DNA of 34,848 nt from Shewanella sp. (GCA_028223395.1 JAOIUG010000015.1:1-34848), one strand, 5' to 3'. Counted from the first letter of the stretch, positions 1 through 9,658 are shown. Made by a program: numbers and translations. Notes: generated by a model not told the origin, from the sequence alone.

Positions 1-180
1 TTGAATCTAAGATCGCACAGATCCGATCCTAAGTTAATTTTAGTCAGTAGCCTGACGAACAAGTATATTAAGGCCGCTATTTTTTGTGCTAGATCCTGAT
101 AACGAGGCTTTATATCATCAACAAATCTCTGCTTAATCGGCACCGTAAAAGATCTGAAACACACTTTACTATTGGCATAA
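1..180. other. Left-edge sequence without a recognisable gene
   Basis: No convincing coding region is visible. A short open frame runs from the window edge to a TAA at 30-32 (ending ...IAQIRS) and could be the tail of a rightward gene that begins outside the window, but ten codons are too few to judge. The minus strand shows no start codon in the first 50 bases. The stretch ends at a strong hairpin terminator at 181-206. Confidence 0.4.
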
Positions 181-206
181 AAAAAGGAAGCAAATGCTTC
201 CTTTTT
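181..206 (-). terminator. Rho-independent terminator of fabB (bidirectional)
   Basis: A perfect 11-bp stem (AAAAAGGAAGC / GCTTCCTTTTT) encloses a 4-base AAAT loop and is flanked by more A residues on the left. Read leftward it lies 18 bases after the fabB stop and ends in a U-tract, so it should end the fabB transcript. Its symmetry would also let it stop any rightward transcript entering from the window edge. Confidence 0.85.
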
Positions 207-223
207 AACTGCTTGAGGTCGTT

Positions 224-1435
224 TTACTGGTATTTACGCATCACTAACGTAGCATTGGTACCACCAAAACCAAAACTGTTACTCATCACTGTCGTTAATT
301 GTTGCTCTTTCATCTCAGTGACTATCGGCATTCCTGCGGCTTTCTCATCCACAGTATCGATATTGATACTAGGAGCAATAAAGCTATGCTCCATCATAAT
401 TAAGCTATAGATGGCTTCATGAGCGCCTGCTGCGCCTAATGCATGGCCTGTGAGCGACTTAGTCGATGCTATCGCCGGTAAGTTGTCCCCGAAGGTTTCA
501 CGTAATGCTTCTAGCTCACGCATATCACCAACTGGTGTAGAAGTACCATGTGTGTTGATGTAGTCGATGGGAGTATCAACATCGGCAAGCGCCATTTGCA
601 TACAACGCACAGCGCCTTCTCCTGACGGAGCAACCATGTCATAGCCATCTGATGAAGCGCCATAACCAATCACTTCAGCATAAATTTTAGCGCCACGCGC
701 CAGTGCATGCTCGAGCTCTTCGACTACAACAATCCCACCACCACCTGAAATGACAAAGCCGTCACGATCTGCATCATAAGTGCGAGACGCTTTTTCCGGA
801 GTATCATTGTATTTGGTTGATAACGCGCCCATTGCGTCAAAGCCCATGGTTAAAGTCCAGTCGACTTCTTCAGAGCCTCCTGCAAACACCATATCTTGTT
901 TGCCCATCTGGATAAGCTCTACAGCATGACCAATACAATGTGCGCTGGTTGCGCAAGCTGAACTAATTGAATAATTCATGCCTTTAATTTTAAATGGAGT
1001 GGCTAAACAAGCACTGGATGTGCTCGACATGATCCGTGGGACAATGTAAGGCCCGACACGCTTGACGCCTTTTTCTCGTAAGGTATCTGCGGCCTGCACT
1101 TGGTTGGCTGAAGATGCGCCACCGGTGCCAGCAATAATGCCCACTCTAGGATCTGAATATTGTGCTTGCGTAAGACCCGCATCTTCAATTGCTTCGGCCA
1201 TTGCAATGTAAGCGTACGCCGCGGCATCCCCCATAAAGCGCAAGGCTTTACGGTCAATGTGCTCTTTAGGATCTAACTTGATATCGCCCCAAACATGGCT
1301 ACGTAGCTTCATTTCTTCAAACTGATCGGAATGAGTGATTCCACTGCGACCTGCTTTCAATGATTCAGTGACTTCTTGCTTGTTGTTACCGATACTTGAG
1401 ACTACGCCCAACCCGGTGATCACGACTCTTTTCAT
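224..1435 (-). CDS. fabB: 3-oxoacyl-[acyl-carrier-protein] synthase I (KAS I)
   Basis: Elongating condensing enzyme of type II fatty-acid synthesis. It joins malonyl-ACP to acyl-ACP in the cytosol and is the enzyme required for extending unsaturated acyl chains. The 403-residue length matches FabB. The Cys-His-His triad is intact: C161 in [12 protein letters not shown]296 in [11 protein letters not shown] and H331 in [15 protein letters not shown]. The C-terminal [14 protein letters not shown] glycine-rich segment is present. Translation starts at an ATG at 1433-1435 with a weak GGAT Shine-Dalgarno. The gene is divergent from mnmC, as in E. coli, across a 231-bp shared promoter region. That region holds only a poor FadR-like half match (1505-1514) and no FabR palindrome that I can see. 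It is followed by a strong terminator, so it is probably monocistronic. Confidence 0.97.
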   Translation of the reverse strand: MKRVVITGLGVVSSIGNNKQEVTESLKAGRSGITHSDQFEEMKLRSHVWGDIKLDPKEHIDRKALRFMGDAAAYAYIAMAEAIEDAGLTQAQYSDPRVGIIAGTGGASSANQVQAADTLREKGVKRVGPYIVPRIMSSTSSACLATPFKIKGMNYSISSACATSAHCIGHAVELIQMGKQDMVFAGGSEEVDWTLTMGFDAMGALSTKYNDTPEKASRTYDADRDGFVISGGGGIVVVEELEHALARGAKIYAEVIGYGASSDGYDMVAPSGEGAVRCMQMALADVDTPIDYINTHGTSTPVGDMRELEALRETFGDNLPAIASTKSLTGHALGAAGAHEAIYSLIMMEHSFIAPSINIDTVDEKAAGMPIVTEMKEQQLTTVMSNSFGFGGTNATLVMRKYQ

Positions 1436-1666
1436 TATTAACTATCCATTCTATACAGGTAGTACCCATTTTGCTGCGCCAATGGTATCGCTTTTAGTCC
1501 ATTTAAGTGGTCAGCTTTCCATGAAAGAACACAAAAATAATGCCTAAATTGCGACATTATCTAAAAACCTCACCTCAATCACAGCATAAAAATGTACAAT
1601 TTGGCTAAAGTCCATCAATTCTACCCTGTTTTTATGAGGGTTTAATTTAACATTAAAGACGTAATC

Positions 1667-3559
1667 ATGACAGTCAGCAGTTTCATACAGTCTATTTCAG
1701 CAGATGAACACTCGTTTCATCCCCATTATGCGATATTCGGCTTAGACTCTATTAACACGCTCAAAGGGATCATTGACAGTCAGTTTGTTACAGGGCAGCC
1801 ACTGACCATAAAAGTGTTTGATATACTTGAGGAGCGCGTTGAAGCATTCGTCACCTCAACTGAATTTAAGGCACTGTTTGGCACAACTTCAGGTAGCCGG
1901 GTTATCGCCGTTGCGGGGTGTCAACGTGTGAAGTTAAATCACGGAACATTGATCCTTGATTTTTATTTTGGTGATTATCTACAACAATTACGGCAATGGC
2001 CTGCTTGTCAACATGATGGGATCCGGGCTTGGTTGTGCTCTGCAGCGTGTGATCTCACCTCTATGCATTCAGCACTCTTTTGGTTAATGGCTCAGCACAG
2101 TCATGACGATGCGCGTTGCTTCATTTCTGAGGCATTGCCTTTAGACGCCCAACAAGCATTGCATACATTGAACTTGCAAGTGGGATTAACCACAGTCAAT
2201 CCAACAATGATGACTAGGCCTGTGGTGTTAGATGATGTACAACGCGCTGAACGACTAGCTTTAAGGGCACAGCAACACACTCGACAAGCGCCTTTCCCAG
2301 TCCATGCAAGCCAAAATGAAACCGACATTGCAGTGATAGGTGGCGGAATAGCCAGTGCCAGTTTAGTGTTATCTCTGGCTGAGCGGCATAGAAAGATCCG
2401 TGTTTTTTGTGAGGATGATGATCTTGCCCAAGCAGCATCAGGCAATAAGCAAGGCGCAATTTATCCTTTGCTAACGCCGGATCACAATCATTTGAGCCAG
2501 TACTTTCAGCAGGCATATTTATTTAGTTTGCATCGCTTAACTTCGCTCGCACATCACCACGGCTCGATTGCCTTTGATCTGTGCGGTGTACTGCATACTG
2601 GCCATGATGATCGTAGCCGTCAGCGGATCCAAAAAATCATTAATGGCCATAAATGGCATCGTGATCTCGCCTATGCTGTAGATGAAAAACAATCAAGTAA
2701 ACTTGCTGGTGTCGACATCGAAGAGCCGGGCATTTTTTATCCTTTAGGAGGTTGGGTCGCACCGCATGATCTTAGCAAAGCTGCATTTGATCAGGCGCGG
2801 CAATTATCTGAGGTGAACGTGCAATTAAATACTCAGATCACAGCTCTTGAACATTCTGAACTTGGCTGGTTTTTAATCACCGCTCAGCAGCGTTTAGGCC
2901 CGTATAAAACGGTGGTCGTCGCCAACGGTCGCTCTCTTACTCGTTTCGAGCAGACAAAACATTTACCTATCACCGGGTTTAGAGGACAAGTGAGCCATGC
3001 ACCAAGCCGAAACAATTTAACCAAACTCAGCACAGTATTGTGCGCTCACGGATACATGACGCCTGCTCATAATGCTTTGCATTGTTTGGGTGCCAGCTAC
3101 ATTAAAAATGCTACAAACTTGAATTACAATCCACAAGAGCAGGTCGATAATTTACTCAAGATCCAACGCAGTTATGTAGATAAAGCTTGGAGTCGTGACA
3201 TAGATATCACGCAGCATAGTGCCAGAGTCGGCGTGCGTATGGTCACTCGCGATCACGCACCAATGATGGGCCCTGCTCCAGATTTTGAAGCGATAATTCA
3301 TCGTTATCAGCAGCACCAGCTCACTCCTCAAAGCCGTCGCTACTGGCAAAACACACCCGCACCGGTGCATAAAGGGCTCTATATTTTAGGGGGATTTGGT
3401 TCTCGAGGATTAAGTTCAGGTTTGCTCGCCGCTGAAGCATTAGCTGCACAGATCTGCGCTGAAACCATGCCTCTGAGCCCTGCTTTTATTGCCCTACTCA
3501 ACCCCAATCGTATGTGGCTACGCAAATTGTTAAAAGGTAAATCGTTAGAAGGTGCTTGA
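1667..3559 (+). CDS. mnmC: MnmC-type tRNA wobble-uridine modification protein with degenerate methyltransferase half
   Basis: MnmC normally carries two activities: a C-terminal FAD oxidoreductase that turns cmnm5(s2)U34 into nm5(s2)U34, and an N-terminal SAM methyltransferase that completes mnm5(s2)U34. The C-terminal half is clearly intact: a Rossmann GGGIASAS motif at residues 225-232, QAASGNKQGAIYPLL around 255-269, and a late GGFGSRGLSSG glycine-rich segment. The N-terminal half aligns only in part. GCQRVKLNHGTLILDFYFGD (84-103) matches the E. coli [20 protein letters not shown] segment. The SAM-binding ESGFGTGLNF motif has no counterpart, and the DGFAPAKNPDMW catalytic segment is replaced by a C/S/A-rich stretch (about 121-140). 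At 630 residues it is shorter than the roughly 668-residue E. coli protein. I infer a functional oxidoreductase and a probably inactive methylase. It is divergent from fabB and converges on the next gene over a hairpin. Confidence 0.93.
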   Translation: MTVSSFIQSISADEHSFHPHYAIFGLDSINTLKGIIDSQFVTGQPLTIKVFDILEERVEAFVTSTEFKALFGTTSGSRVIAVAGCQRVKLNHGTLILDFYFGDYLQQLRQWPACQHDGIRAWLCSAACDLTSMHSALFWLMAQHSHDDARCFISEALPLDAQQALHTLNLQVGLTTVNPTMMTRPVVLDDVQRAERLALRAQQHTRQAPFPVHASQNETDIAVIGGGIASASLVLSLAERHRKIRVFCEDDDLAQAASGNKQGAIYPLLTPDHNHLSQYFQQAYLFSLHRLTSLAHHHGSIAFDLCGVLHTGHDDRSRQRIQKIINGHKWHRDLAYAVDEKQSSKLAGVDIEEPGIFYPLGGWVAPHDLSKAAFDQARQLSEVNVQLNTQITALEHSELGWFLITAQQRLGPYKTVVVANGRSLTRFEQTKHLPITGFRGQVSHAPSRNNLTKLSTVLCAHGYMTPAHNALHCLGASYIKNATNLNYNPQEQVDNLLKIQRSYVDKAWSRDIDITQHSARVGVRMVTRDHAPMMGPAPDFEAIIHRYQQHQLTPQSRRYWQNTPAPVHKGLYILGGFGSRGLSSGLLAAEALAAQICAETMPLSPAFIALLNPNRMWLRKLLKGKSLEGA

Positions 3560-3561
3560 TG

Positions 3562-3587
3562 ATCCCCACCCAAACAGCGGTGGGGAT
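3562..3587. terminator. GC-rich hairpin between convergent genes
   Basis: A perfect 9-bp stem (ATCCCCACC / GGTGGGGAT) with an 8-base loop lies between the mnmC stop and the stop of the convergent RNA methylase gene. It lacks a U-tract on either side, so it may terminate weakly or act as a 3'-end stabiliser. Its position between two facing stop codons favours a termination role. Confidence 0.55.
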
Positions 3588-3604
3588 AAATGTGCGGTTA
3601 ATGA

Positions 3605-4141
3605 TCAATTAGCCGCTGGCGGCACTTTGACTCGGTTATTTGTATCGCGACTACTGCGGATCAACGCATCTCCCACTTTACGATCCGCGGCCTTGGCTAA
3701 TCTATCGTACAACAAAACATTCACTGAGGCGGCTAAATTCATACAGCCAACCGTTGGCACATACACCACAGCATCGGCTTGATTGATCACTTGTTGATTA
3801 ATCGTGCCATCTTCTGGACCAAATATGTATAACGCCTTATCTGGATGCACAAAATCTGGCAGTGGAATCGCCCCTTCGACTAAATCAACGCACACAATAC
3901 TCACGGTTTCGTCCACCGCCTCGAGCAATGAATCCACACCTGTTAATGTAATAGTATTGCTGGCAGATTGCGTATCGGTGTTGTATTGCGCATTACCATT
4001 ATTGGCCGCTAGCGGGTAACGCTTACCGGTATAAAAAACGGCATCAGCACGGTAGCACCCTGCAGCTCGCATGATCCCGCCCACATTGGTCGGGCTTTTA
4101 GGGTTTAATAAACCGATACCGCTATATTGCTTATCACTCAT
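3605..4141 (-). CDS. SpoU/TrmH-family RNA 2'-O-methyltransferase-like protein
   Basis: The 178-residue protein has the three SPOUT (alpha/beta-knot) motifs in order: N19-VGGIMR (motif 1), IFGPEDG at 106-112 (motif 2) and VPTVGCMNLAASVNV at 128-142 (motif 3). This fold transfers a methyl group from SAM to ribose 2'-OH in tRNA or rRNA. The RNA target cannot be read from sequence. It is a minimal one-domain enzyme without an N-terminal RNA-binding extension. I chose the ATG at 4141 (MSDKQYSG...). A GTG four codons upstream (4153) is in frame but has no better ribosome-binding site. It lies 26 bases after yfcL in the same direction and is probably cotranscribed with it. Confidence 0.85.
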   Translation of the reverse strand: MSDKQYSGIGLLNPKSPTNVGGIMRAAGCYRADAVFYTGKRYPLAANNGNAQYNTDTQSASNTITLTGVDSLLEAVDETVSIVCVDLVEGAIPLPDFVHPDKALYIFGPEDGTINQQVINQADAVVYVPTVGCMNLAASVNVLLYDRLAKAADRKVGDALIRSSRDTNNRVKVPPAAN

Positions 4142-4167
4142 AAACTTTATCACTTAAACACCGCAAA

Positions 4168-4437
4168 TTAAGCGGCTAATTTATCGCTTAATTGCAGCCA
4201 CGCATCATTCACTAACGCATAATCATTATCATCGAGCTCTTCTCTTGCTAAGGCCAAGCACGTCAGCATTTCTTCAGCTAATGCTTCTGTTCCCTGATCG
4301 CTGGCGATCTCCAGTTTTGACAACACGACCGCAAAATGTCCTTGCAAGTAACCACTGGCAAACAAGGCATCATCATCTCCTTCTGCCACTATCGTTTCAA
4401 TCCAATCTTGAAGTGTTTGCTCATACTTCTCTATCAT
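4168..4437 (-). CDS. yfcL: YfcL family protein
   Basis: Small 89-residue acidic cytosolic protein of the YfcL family (DUF1852/PF08891-type), with no established biochemical role. The core ALFASGYLQGHFAVVLSKLE closely matches E. coli YfcL ([20 protein letters not shown]), and the length is near the usual 92. The start is the ATG at 4437, because GGAG lies six bases upstream. The longer reading frame back to 4560 would run into the preceding gene and adds a non-homologous leader. In E. coli yfcL also sits beside mnmC and aroC, so the neighbourhood supports the call. Confidence 0.88.
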   Translation of the reverse strand: MIEKYEQTLQDWIETIVAEGDDDALFASGYLQGHFAVVLSKLEIASDQGTEALAEEMLTCLALAREELDDNDYALVNDAWLQLSDKLAA

Positions 4438-4513
4438 CAAATGCTCCACATTTTTTACTATCGGGACACTCCCGTAGCGCATGATTAATATTGATCCAAC
4501 GCTTATTAACGCG

Positions 4514-5644
4514 TCACACTGACTGTGCCAGATCAGGGTTCGCCACCTGATACATGACATAATCGTGATAACCGGTCACCACTTTATAGTAACCTGTTAG
4601 CGCCTTATCTAATTCAGGGTCGCCACTATCCACAATTAATGGTCGCCCTTCAAGTGCTTTTAATTTTGTTTTTGTCGCCAAAATAACAATATTGTGTTTA
4701 CCCACTCGCTTAATAAGCGCCGGTGATAATTGCTGATTACCACGTCCTAATATGTGTCCTTGGCCACCGATCAGAGTGATAAACAACTTAACTGGTTGAT
4801 TATATGTTAATTCAAGCAACTCGGAAGCAGAAAGATCACTGGCAAGTAATTGCGTTTGCTGAATAAGATCCACCCCTAACAAAGTGTTTTCCAGTCCAAG
4901 CTCTGCCATTACTGCTGCAACCGTACTGCCTGATCCCATAATAATCAGTTCATCTTCCATCTGTTCGATGGCGTCTGCTGCGATGTCTGCTAACACTAAC
5001 TCATCTGTTTCTTTACCGCCCATTTTTACCGCTTGCACATAGCGTGGCTCAGCAGGCACGAGCATTTCGCCAAAACACTTGGCTTTAACAATGCCGGTTC
5101 TAAAAGCGGCTTCATCGATATCCATCACGTCGGCGCTCATCAAACTGACTAAGTCACCTTCCAGTAGCATTTTGACGACCATGCCTGACGCGTGCGGGGT
5201 AATGCCATAAACACCTGAGTGGATTTTTACACCTGCCGGCACTCCAAGTACAGGAATGTTATCGTCTGCCACCGCAAAAACATCTCTCGCGGTGCCATCT
5301 CCCCCTGCAAATAACAAAAGATCTAAGGTTTCATTCAGCAACTGTGAGACTAACGCTTGCGTATCTTGCGCTGCGGTGTCAGCGGGCGCTTGGTAAACCA
5401 CCCGCACATTAAAGCCCATGTCACGCGCCAACGTCTCACCCATTGCGCCTGATCCTGTCACAATTTCAATGCGATCGTGATAAGGTAAAATCACCTGTAA
5501 TGCTTGCGCCATTCGCAAATGAGATTGAGGCACCGCGCCTTTTTCAAGAGCGAGTTCGGCAACGCCATCGCTGCCTTTAAGGCCTACGCTGCCTCCTAAT
5601 CCCGCAAGTGGATTAATAATCAAACCAAGACGAAACTGACTCAC
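4514..5644 (-). CDS. ATP-NAD kinase-like protein (COG3199 family)
   Basis: A 376-residue protein with the NAD-kinase/diacylglycerol-kinase fold. An N-terminal LGLIINPLAGLGG segment (6-18) resembles the phosphate-binding opening of these kinases, and FAGGDGTARDV at 112-122 carries the diagnostic GGDGT. A second glycine-rich piece, IMGSGSTVAAVM, and ITLIGGQGHILGRGNQQLSP near the C terminus are typical of the COG3199 branch rather than of true NadK. The substrate is unproven: NAD, an inorganic polyphosphate donor or another nucleotide are all possible. It starts at GTG (5644) with a good GGAG eight bases upstream; the alternative internal ATG codons are far too late. It lies between yfcL and an MFS transporter in one leftward set, with gaps of 76 and 53 bases. 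Confidence 0.8.
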   Translation of the reverse strand: MSQFRLGLIINPLAGLGGSVGLKGSDGVAELALEKGAVPQSHLRMAQALQVILPYHDRIEIVTGSGAMGETLARDMGFNVRVVYQAPADTAAQDTQALVSQLLNETLDLLLFAGGDGTARDVFAVADDNIPVLGVPAGVKIHSGVYGITPHASGMVVKMLLEGDLVSLMSADVMDIDEAAFRTGIVKAKCFGEMLVPAEPRYVQAVKMGGKETDELVLADIAADAIEQMEDELIIMGSGSTVAAVMAELGLENTLLGVDLIQQTQLLASDLSASELLELTYNQPVKLFITLIGGQGHILGRGNQQLSPALIKRVGKHNIVILATKTKLKALEGRPLIVDSGDPELDKALTGYYKVVTGYHDYVMYQVANPDLAQSV

Positions 5645-5697
5645 AGTTAAAGCTCCATGTTAAAATTAAACTCAATACACGACATGCAAGTCATGTG

Positions 5698-6876
5698 TTA
5701 GGCTGGACCAACCTTTGTGCCAGCTCCTCGAACATTGGGAAGCAGCAATACCACCAGCATCGAAAGTAATGCGCACATTGCAGCAAAAATCCAAGCCTGC
5801 GTTGCGCCTGAACCCTCTCCCCAGATCAAGCCGCATAGCCACGTCCCCAGCGCACCACCTACGCCAAAACTCAAACTGGCGTAAAGTGCTTGCCCTTGAC
5901 TTCGCCGATGCATATCAAAATGCTTGTGGATAAATTGAATCGAGGCGGCATGGGTTAAACCAAAGGTAAACGCATGTAATAATTGGCTTACACTCAGCCA
6001 AAACGCACTTTCAACAAAAAAAGCCAATAACAACCAGCGTACAGCGGTCAACCCAATACTCGTCACCAGCAAAGATTTTACTCCAAAGTGACTCAGCAGT
6101 TTAGGCGCGTACATAAACATAATAATTTCAGCCACCACGCCTAAGGCAACAAATACGCCAGCTATCGCTTCGGTATAACCTGCTTGTTTAAGGTATAAAA
6201 CAAAAAAGCCATAAAATGGTCCTGCGCTCATTTGCAGCAGCATAGCGGACACTAAAAAGACGATCACAGCTTTGCTCAGTACTAACGGTTGACGTGTTAC
6301 ACCCTGCTGAATTTTGGCTCTATTAGCCGGTAACGGCAAGGCACTCGCTAACATACCGATAAAGAGTGCCATACCTATATAAGGGAGGATTTGCGCCCCC
6401 CAATGGCTAATAGCAAAACCACCACCAACCACTAAAACGATATAACCCACGCTGCCCCAACTACGTATTGCGCCGTAGCGAGTCGCGTTTTCGCCAAGGG
6501 TTTCTAAAGTAATAACCTCTAATTGCGCCAAAATCGCGTTCCAAAAAAAAGTATAAACCGCGAGGCTAATTGCGAGATACGTCAAGCTACCATCGTAGAA
6601 AAAACTGAGATAAGAGACTGCTGCAGCGCCGGCACCGATCTTAACGAGCTCAGAGCGCATGCCTGTTCTATCGGCCACAATAGCCCATAGATTAGGCGCG
6701 ATGATGCGAGTGCCCATTAAAATGGCGAGTAGAAAGCCGATCTCTTGGGCATTAAAACCACGGCTATCAAAAAATACGCCTAAGTAAGGCACCATGACGC
6801 CAAGAATAGAAAAGAAGAAAAAGTAACATGCACAGAGCCAGCGTAACTGCTGCTCTGTGTTTTTGGGCTGAAACAT
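5698..6876 (-). CDS. MFS transporter, 3-phenylpropionate transporter-like (PPP/HcaT) family
   Basis: A 392-residue, 12-helix inner-membrane transporter of the major facilitator superfamily. The opening pattern LRWLCACYFFFFSILGVMVPYLGVFFDSRGFNAQEIGFLL and the loop RYGAIRSWGSVGY are characteristic of the MFS_1-like/PPP branch, which includes HcaT of E. coli and nucleoside-symporter relatives. The substrate cannot be deduced. The ATG overlaps the aroC stop by one base (TAATG), so it is translationally coupled to aroC. HcaT itself imports 3-phenylpropionate, but no catabolic genes for that compound are nearby, so I do not assign the substrate. Confidence 0.83.
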   Translation of the reverse strand: MFQPKNTEQQLRWLCACYFFFFSILGVMVPYLGVFFDSRGFNAQEIGFLLAILMGTRIIAPNLWAIVADRTGMRSELVKIGAGAAAVSYLSFFYDGSLTYLAISLAVYTFFWNAILAQLEVITLETLGENATRYGAIRSWGSVGYIVLVVGGGFAISHWGAQILPYIGMALFIGMLASALPLPANRAKIQQGVTRQPLVLSKAVIVFLVSAMLLQMSAGPFYGFFVLYLKQAGYTEAIAGVFVALGVVAEIIMFMYAPKLLSHFGVKSLLVTSIGLTAVRWLLLAFFVESAFWLSVSQLLHAFTFGLTHAASIQFIHKHFDMHRRSQGQALYASLSFGVGGALGTWLCGLIWGEGSGATQAWIFAAMCALLSMLVVLLLPNVRGAGTKVGPA

Positions 6877-7970
6877 TAACGCATTCCAATCACGGGTGTA
6901 CTGCTATTAACATCTTTATTTTGGGCGCGGTCGCGCAGTAGATGATCCATCAAGACTATAGCCAACATCGCTTCTGCAATAGGGACAGCTCGAATGCCGA
7001 CGCATGGATCGTGCCTGCCCTTGGTGATCACTTCCGCTAAGTCACCTTGCGCCGTGATACTCTCGCCTGGCACGCTAATGCTTGAGGTTGGTTTCATGGC
7101 GATATGAGCCACTATTGGCTGACCCGATGAGATCCCACCGAGTATACCGCCAGCATGATTTGAAGCAAAACCCTCTGGTGACATCAAATCCCGATGCTCA
7201 GAGCCTTTTTGGTTAACCACGTCAAAACCATCACCGATTTCCACACCTTTAACCGCATTTATCCCCATTAAAGCATGGGCAACGTCTGCATCTAATCGGT
7301 CAAACACTGGCTCGCCTAACCCCACCGGTACACCTGTTGCCACCACAGTGACTTTAGCGCCGATTGAATCGCCACTTTTTTTAAGATCACGCATGTACTC
7401 ATCTAGCGCTTCAAGCTTTGAAGGATCAGGAAAGAAAAATGCATTTTTTTCTACTTCGTTGAAATCAATCGTTTCAGCTTTGATTGGCCCAAGCTGCGAC
7501 AGGTAGGCATGGATCGCTACACCATGGACTTGTTGCAAGTATTTTTTAGCCACTGCGCCAGCCGCCACTCGCATAGCCGTTTCACGCGCGGATGAGCGAC
7601 CGCCGCCGCGGTAATCCCTTATGCCATATTTTTGCTGGTACGTGTAATCAGCATGGCCGGGACGAAATATATCTTTAATGTTTGAGTAATCTTTACTGCG
7701 TTGATCGGTATTTTCTATCAACAGACCAATTGAAGTGCCGGTGGTTTTACCTTCAAACACGCCAGATAAGATACGCACCTCGTCTGGCTCACGACGCGCA
7801 GTGGTATAGCGAGACGTACCAGGTCGGCGGCGATCAAGATCTTTTTGCAAATCGACTTCACTTAACTCCACACCTGGAGGACAGCCATCGATAATGCAGC
7901 CTAAAGCGACTCCGTGGCTTTCACCAAAGGTAGTGACGACAAAATTTTGCCCAATACTGTTTCCCGACAT
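6876..7970 (-). CDS. aroC: Chorismate synthase
   Basis: The last enzyme of the shikimate pathway. It uses reduced FMN to convert 5-enolpyruvylshikimate-3-phosphate to chorismate, the precursor of aromatic amino acids, folate and quinones. Signature segments are present in order: TTFGESHG (13-20), RRRPGTSRY (47-55), RPGHADYTY (103-111), [13 protein letters not shown] (122-134) and [18 protein letters not shown] near the C terminus. With the ATG at 7970 (MSGNSIGQ...) the protein is 364 residues, against 361 in E. coli. A TTG six codons upstream is in frame but aligns with nothing in the family. It lies about 107 bases after prmB, in the same order and orientation as in E. coli. Confidence 0.97.
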   Translation of the reverse strand: MSGNSIGQNFVVTTFGESHGVALGCIIDGCPPGVELSEVDLQKDLDRRRPGTSRYTTARREPDEVRILSGVFEGKTTGTSIGLLIENTDQRSKDYSNIKDIFRPGHADYTYQQKYGIRDYRGGGRSSARETAMRVAAGAVAKKYLQQVHGVAIHAYLSQLGPIKAETIDFNEVEKNAFFFPDPSKLEALDEYMRDLKKSGDSIGAKVTVVATGVPVGLGEPVFDRLDADVAHALMGINAVKGVEIGDGFDVVNQKGSEHRDLMSPEGFASNHAGGILGGISSGQPIVAHIAMKPTSSISVPGESITAQGDLAEVITKGRHDPCVGIRAVPIAEAMLAIVLMDHLLRDRAQNKDVNSSTPVIGMR

Positions 7971-8077
7971 CCGTTTTTCACACCTCAATTTGTAATTTTA
8001 TATCAAACACTTACGCGGCTTCACTGTGTATAGAACCACTGTATTAACAACCCGCTGACCACGACTGTTTGTACCTT

Positions 8078-9022
8078 TTATTCGCTATCTTTGTAGATCA
8101 CGAACAATGATTCGTTATCAAGTAGTTGATCCCGCGTTAAAATAAAGACCCCGTCACCGCCATTTTCAAAGTTAACCCACGTAAAGGGAACATCAGGGAA
8201 TTGTTCAATCATGTGCACCATCGAATTCCCCACTTCAACCACCAGCAAGCCATCTTCAGTTAAGTAATCTGCCGCATTAGCCAAAATACGCTTAGTTAAA
8301 TCCAAACCGTCACGACCCGACGCTAAACCTATTTCAGGCTCATGATGATACTCATCAGGCATATCACCGATATCTTCAGCATCAACATACGGAGGGTTTG
8401 AGACAATCAGGTCGTATTGCGGGCCTTTTGGGATCGCCGAAAAGAGATCGGACTCCATCGGAAACACTCTTTCCATCACGCCTAGTGTTTCAATGTTAAT
8501 CTGCGCCACTTCTAGCGCATCATCACTGATATCCAATGCATCGACTTCAGCATCTTCAAACTCATAAGCACACGCGATGGCAATACAACCACTGCCTGTA
8601 CACAGATCCATGACGCGATTCACTTGTTTGTTATATAACCAAGGACTAAAACGGTTAGCAATCAACTCTGCGATTGGTGAGCGAGGCACCAATACTCTTT
8701 CATCAACATAAAACTCTAAACCAGCAAACATCGCTTTATTGGTAAGATATGGAACGGGTAAACGCTCCCGGACTCGACGAATGATAAGCTCAACGATTTT
8801 GTGTTTTTCACTGATCGTCAAATTAGAGTGGATGACTTGTTGGCCGAGTTGTTCCGGTAAGTGTAATGCGTGAAACACTAAGGCAATCGCTTCATCCCAA
8901 GCATTGTCAGTGCCGTGTCCATAATAAATATTAGCATCATTAAAGCGACTGACGCCCCAGCGTAGCATATCACCAATCGTTCTTAACTCGTTTACCGCTT
9001 CATCAACAAAAATTTTATCCAA
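8078..9022 (-). CDS. prmB: Ribosomal protein uL3 glutamine N5-methyltransferase
   Basis: PrmB methylates a glutamine of ribosomal protein uL3 during 50S assembly, using SAM. The 314-residue protein has the SAM-binding [13 protein letters not shown] (138-150) and the class-defining SNPPY (208-212) that cradles the glutamine amide. The N terminus [22 protein letters not shown] is nearly identical to E. coli PrmB. The start codon is TTG at 9022, fixed by this alignment and by a strong GGAG six bases upstream; no ATG or GTG is available nearby. It is divergent from smrB over 79 bases and heads the leftward prmB-aroC set. Confidence 0.96.
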   Translation of the reverse strand: MDKIFVDEAVNELRTIGDMLRWGVSRFNDANIYYGHGTDNAWDEAIALVFHALHLPEQLGQQVIHSNLTISEKHKIVELIIRRVRERLPVPYLTNKAMFAGLEFYVDERVLVPRSPIAELIANRFSPWLYNKQVNRVMDLCTGSGCIAIACAYEFEDAEVDALDISDDALEVAQINIETLGVMERVFPMESDLFSAIPKGPQYDLIVSNPPYVDAEDIGDMPDEYHHEPEIGLASGRDGLDLTKRILANAADYLTEDGLLVVEVGNSMVHMIEQFPDVPFTWVNFENGGDGVFILTRDQLLDNESLFVIYKDSE

Positions 9023-9101
9023 AATTCACTCCACCATTTTTATTCTGCCATATTGTAACTGAACTCTATTCATATGGCATCGGATTCAATAAAATACACA
9101 C

Positions 9102-9632
9102 ATGAATAAAAAAAATGATAATGATGAGTGGGCACTGTTTGCCGAACTCACAAAAGGTGTGAAGCCGCTAACACAAAACAAGCGTCACTTCACCTCAGCC
9201 CCTAAAAGCCGTAAGATCGTTGAAGAGAAAGCCCAGCAACTGCATGCTGATAGTTTCTTTTCTGATACTTACCAGCCTTTGCTGCCTGAAACGGGGCCAA
9301 TGAAGTGGGCCAGAGCAGACACCGATAGCTATGAAGTTAAACGGTTACGTCGAGGAGATTACGTACCTGATCTGCTGCTTGATCTGCATGGTCTGCGTCA
9401 ATCTGAAGCAAAATTAGAACTCGCTGCGTTAATCCAAGCTTGCATCAAGCAGCAAAGCCATTGTTGCTGTGTTATGCATGGGCACGGTAGCGGAATACTA
9501 AAACAAAATATCCCAATGTGGCTAGCACAACACCCGCATATTAAAGCCTTTCACCAAGCCACAAAAGAATGGGGTGGCGATGCAGCCTTATTAATCTTAA
9601 TTGATATTGGTGATCAACCTTATCGTCGTTAA
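9102..9632 (+). CDS. smrB: Ribosome-rescue endonuclease SmrB
   Basis: An Smr-domain nuclease that cleaves mRNA between collided ribosomes and so starts tmRNA-mediated rescue. The 176-residue protein has a basic, disordered N-terminal arm (1-90) of the kind used to bind the ribosome. The Smr domain follows, with DLHG at 94-97 and MHGHGSGILKQ from 125, the conserved nuclease motifs. HQATKEWGGDAALLILI (151-167) aligns with E. coli HQAPKEYGGDAALLVLI. It starts at ATG 9102 with a poor Shine-Dalgarno. It is divergent from prmB, as in enterobacteria, and faces sixA across 26 bases with no visible terminator. Confidence 0.95.
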   Translation: MNKKNDNDEWALFAELTKGVKPLTQNKRHFTSAPKSRKIVEEKAQQLHADSFFSDTYQPLLPETGPMKWARADTDSYEVKRLRRGDYVPDLLLDLHGLRQSEAKLELAALIQACIKQQSHCCCVMHGHGSGILKQNIPMWLAQHPHIKAFHQATKEWGGDAALLILIDIGDQPYRR

Positions 9633-9658
9633 ATTCATTTTTAACGTGCGCAGCCGCA

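Noticed and set aside
1505..1521. FadR activation site before fabB (AAGTGGTCAGCTTTCCA)
   Set aside because: It matches about 10 of 17 positions with no second half-site. fabB is a known FadR target in E. coli, but the sequence here is too weak to call.
4438..4560. N-terminal extension of yfcL back to 4560
   Set aside because: It would overlap the preceding gene, has no homology to YfcL, and the ATG at 4437 has a well-placed GGAG.
7971..7988. TTG start for aroC six codons upstream
   Set aside because: The family begins at the MSGNSIGQ methionine. The TTG leader aligns with nothing.
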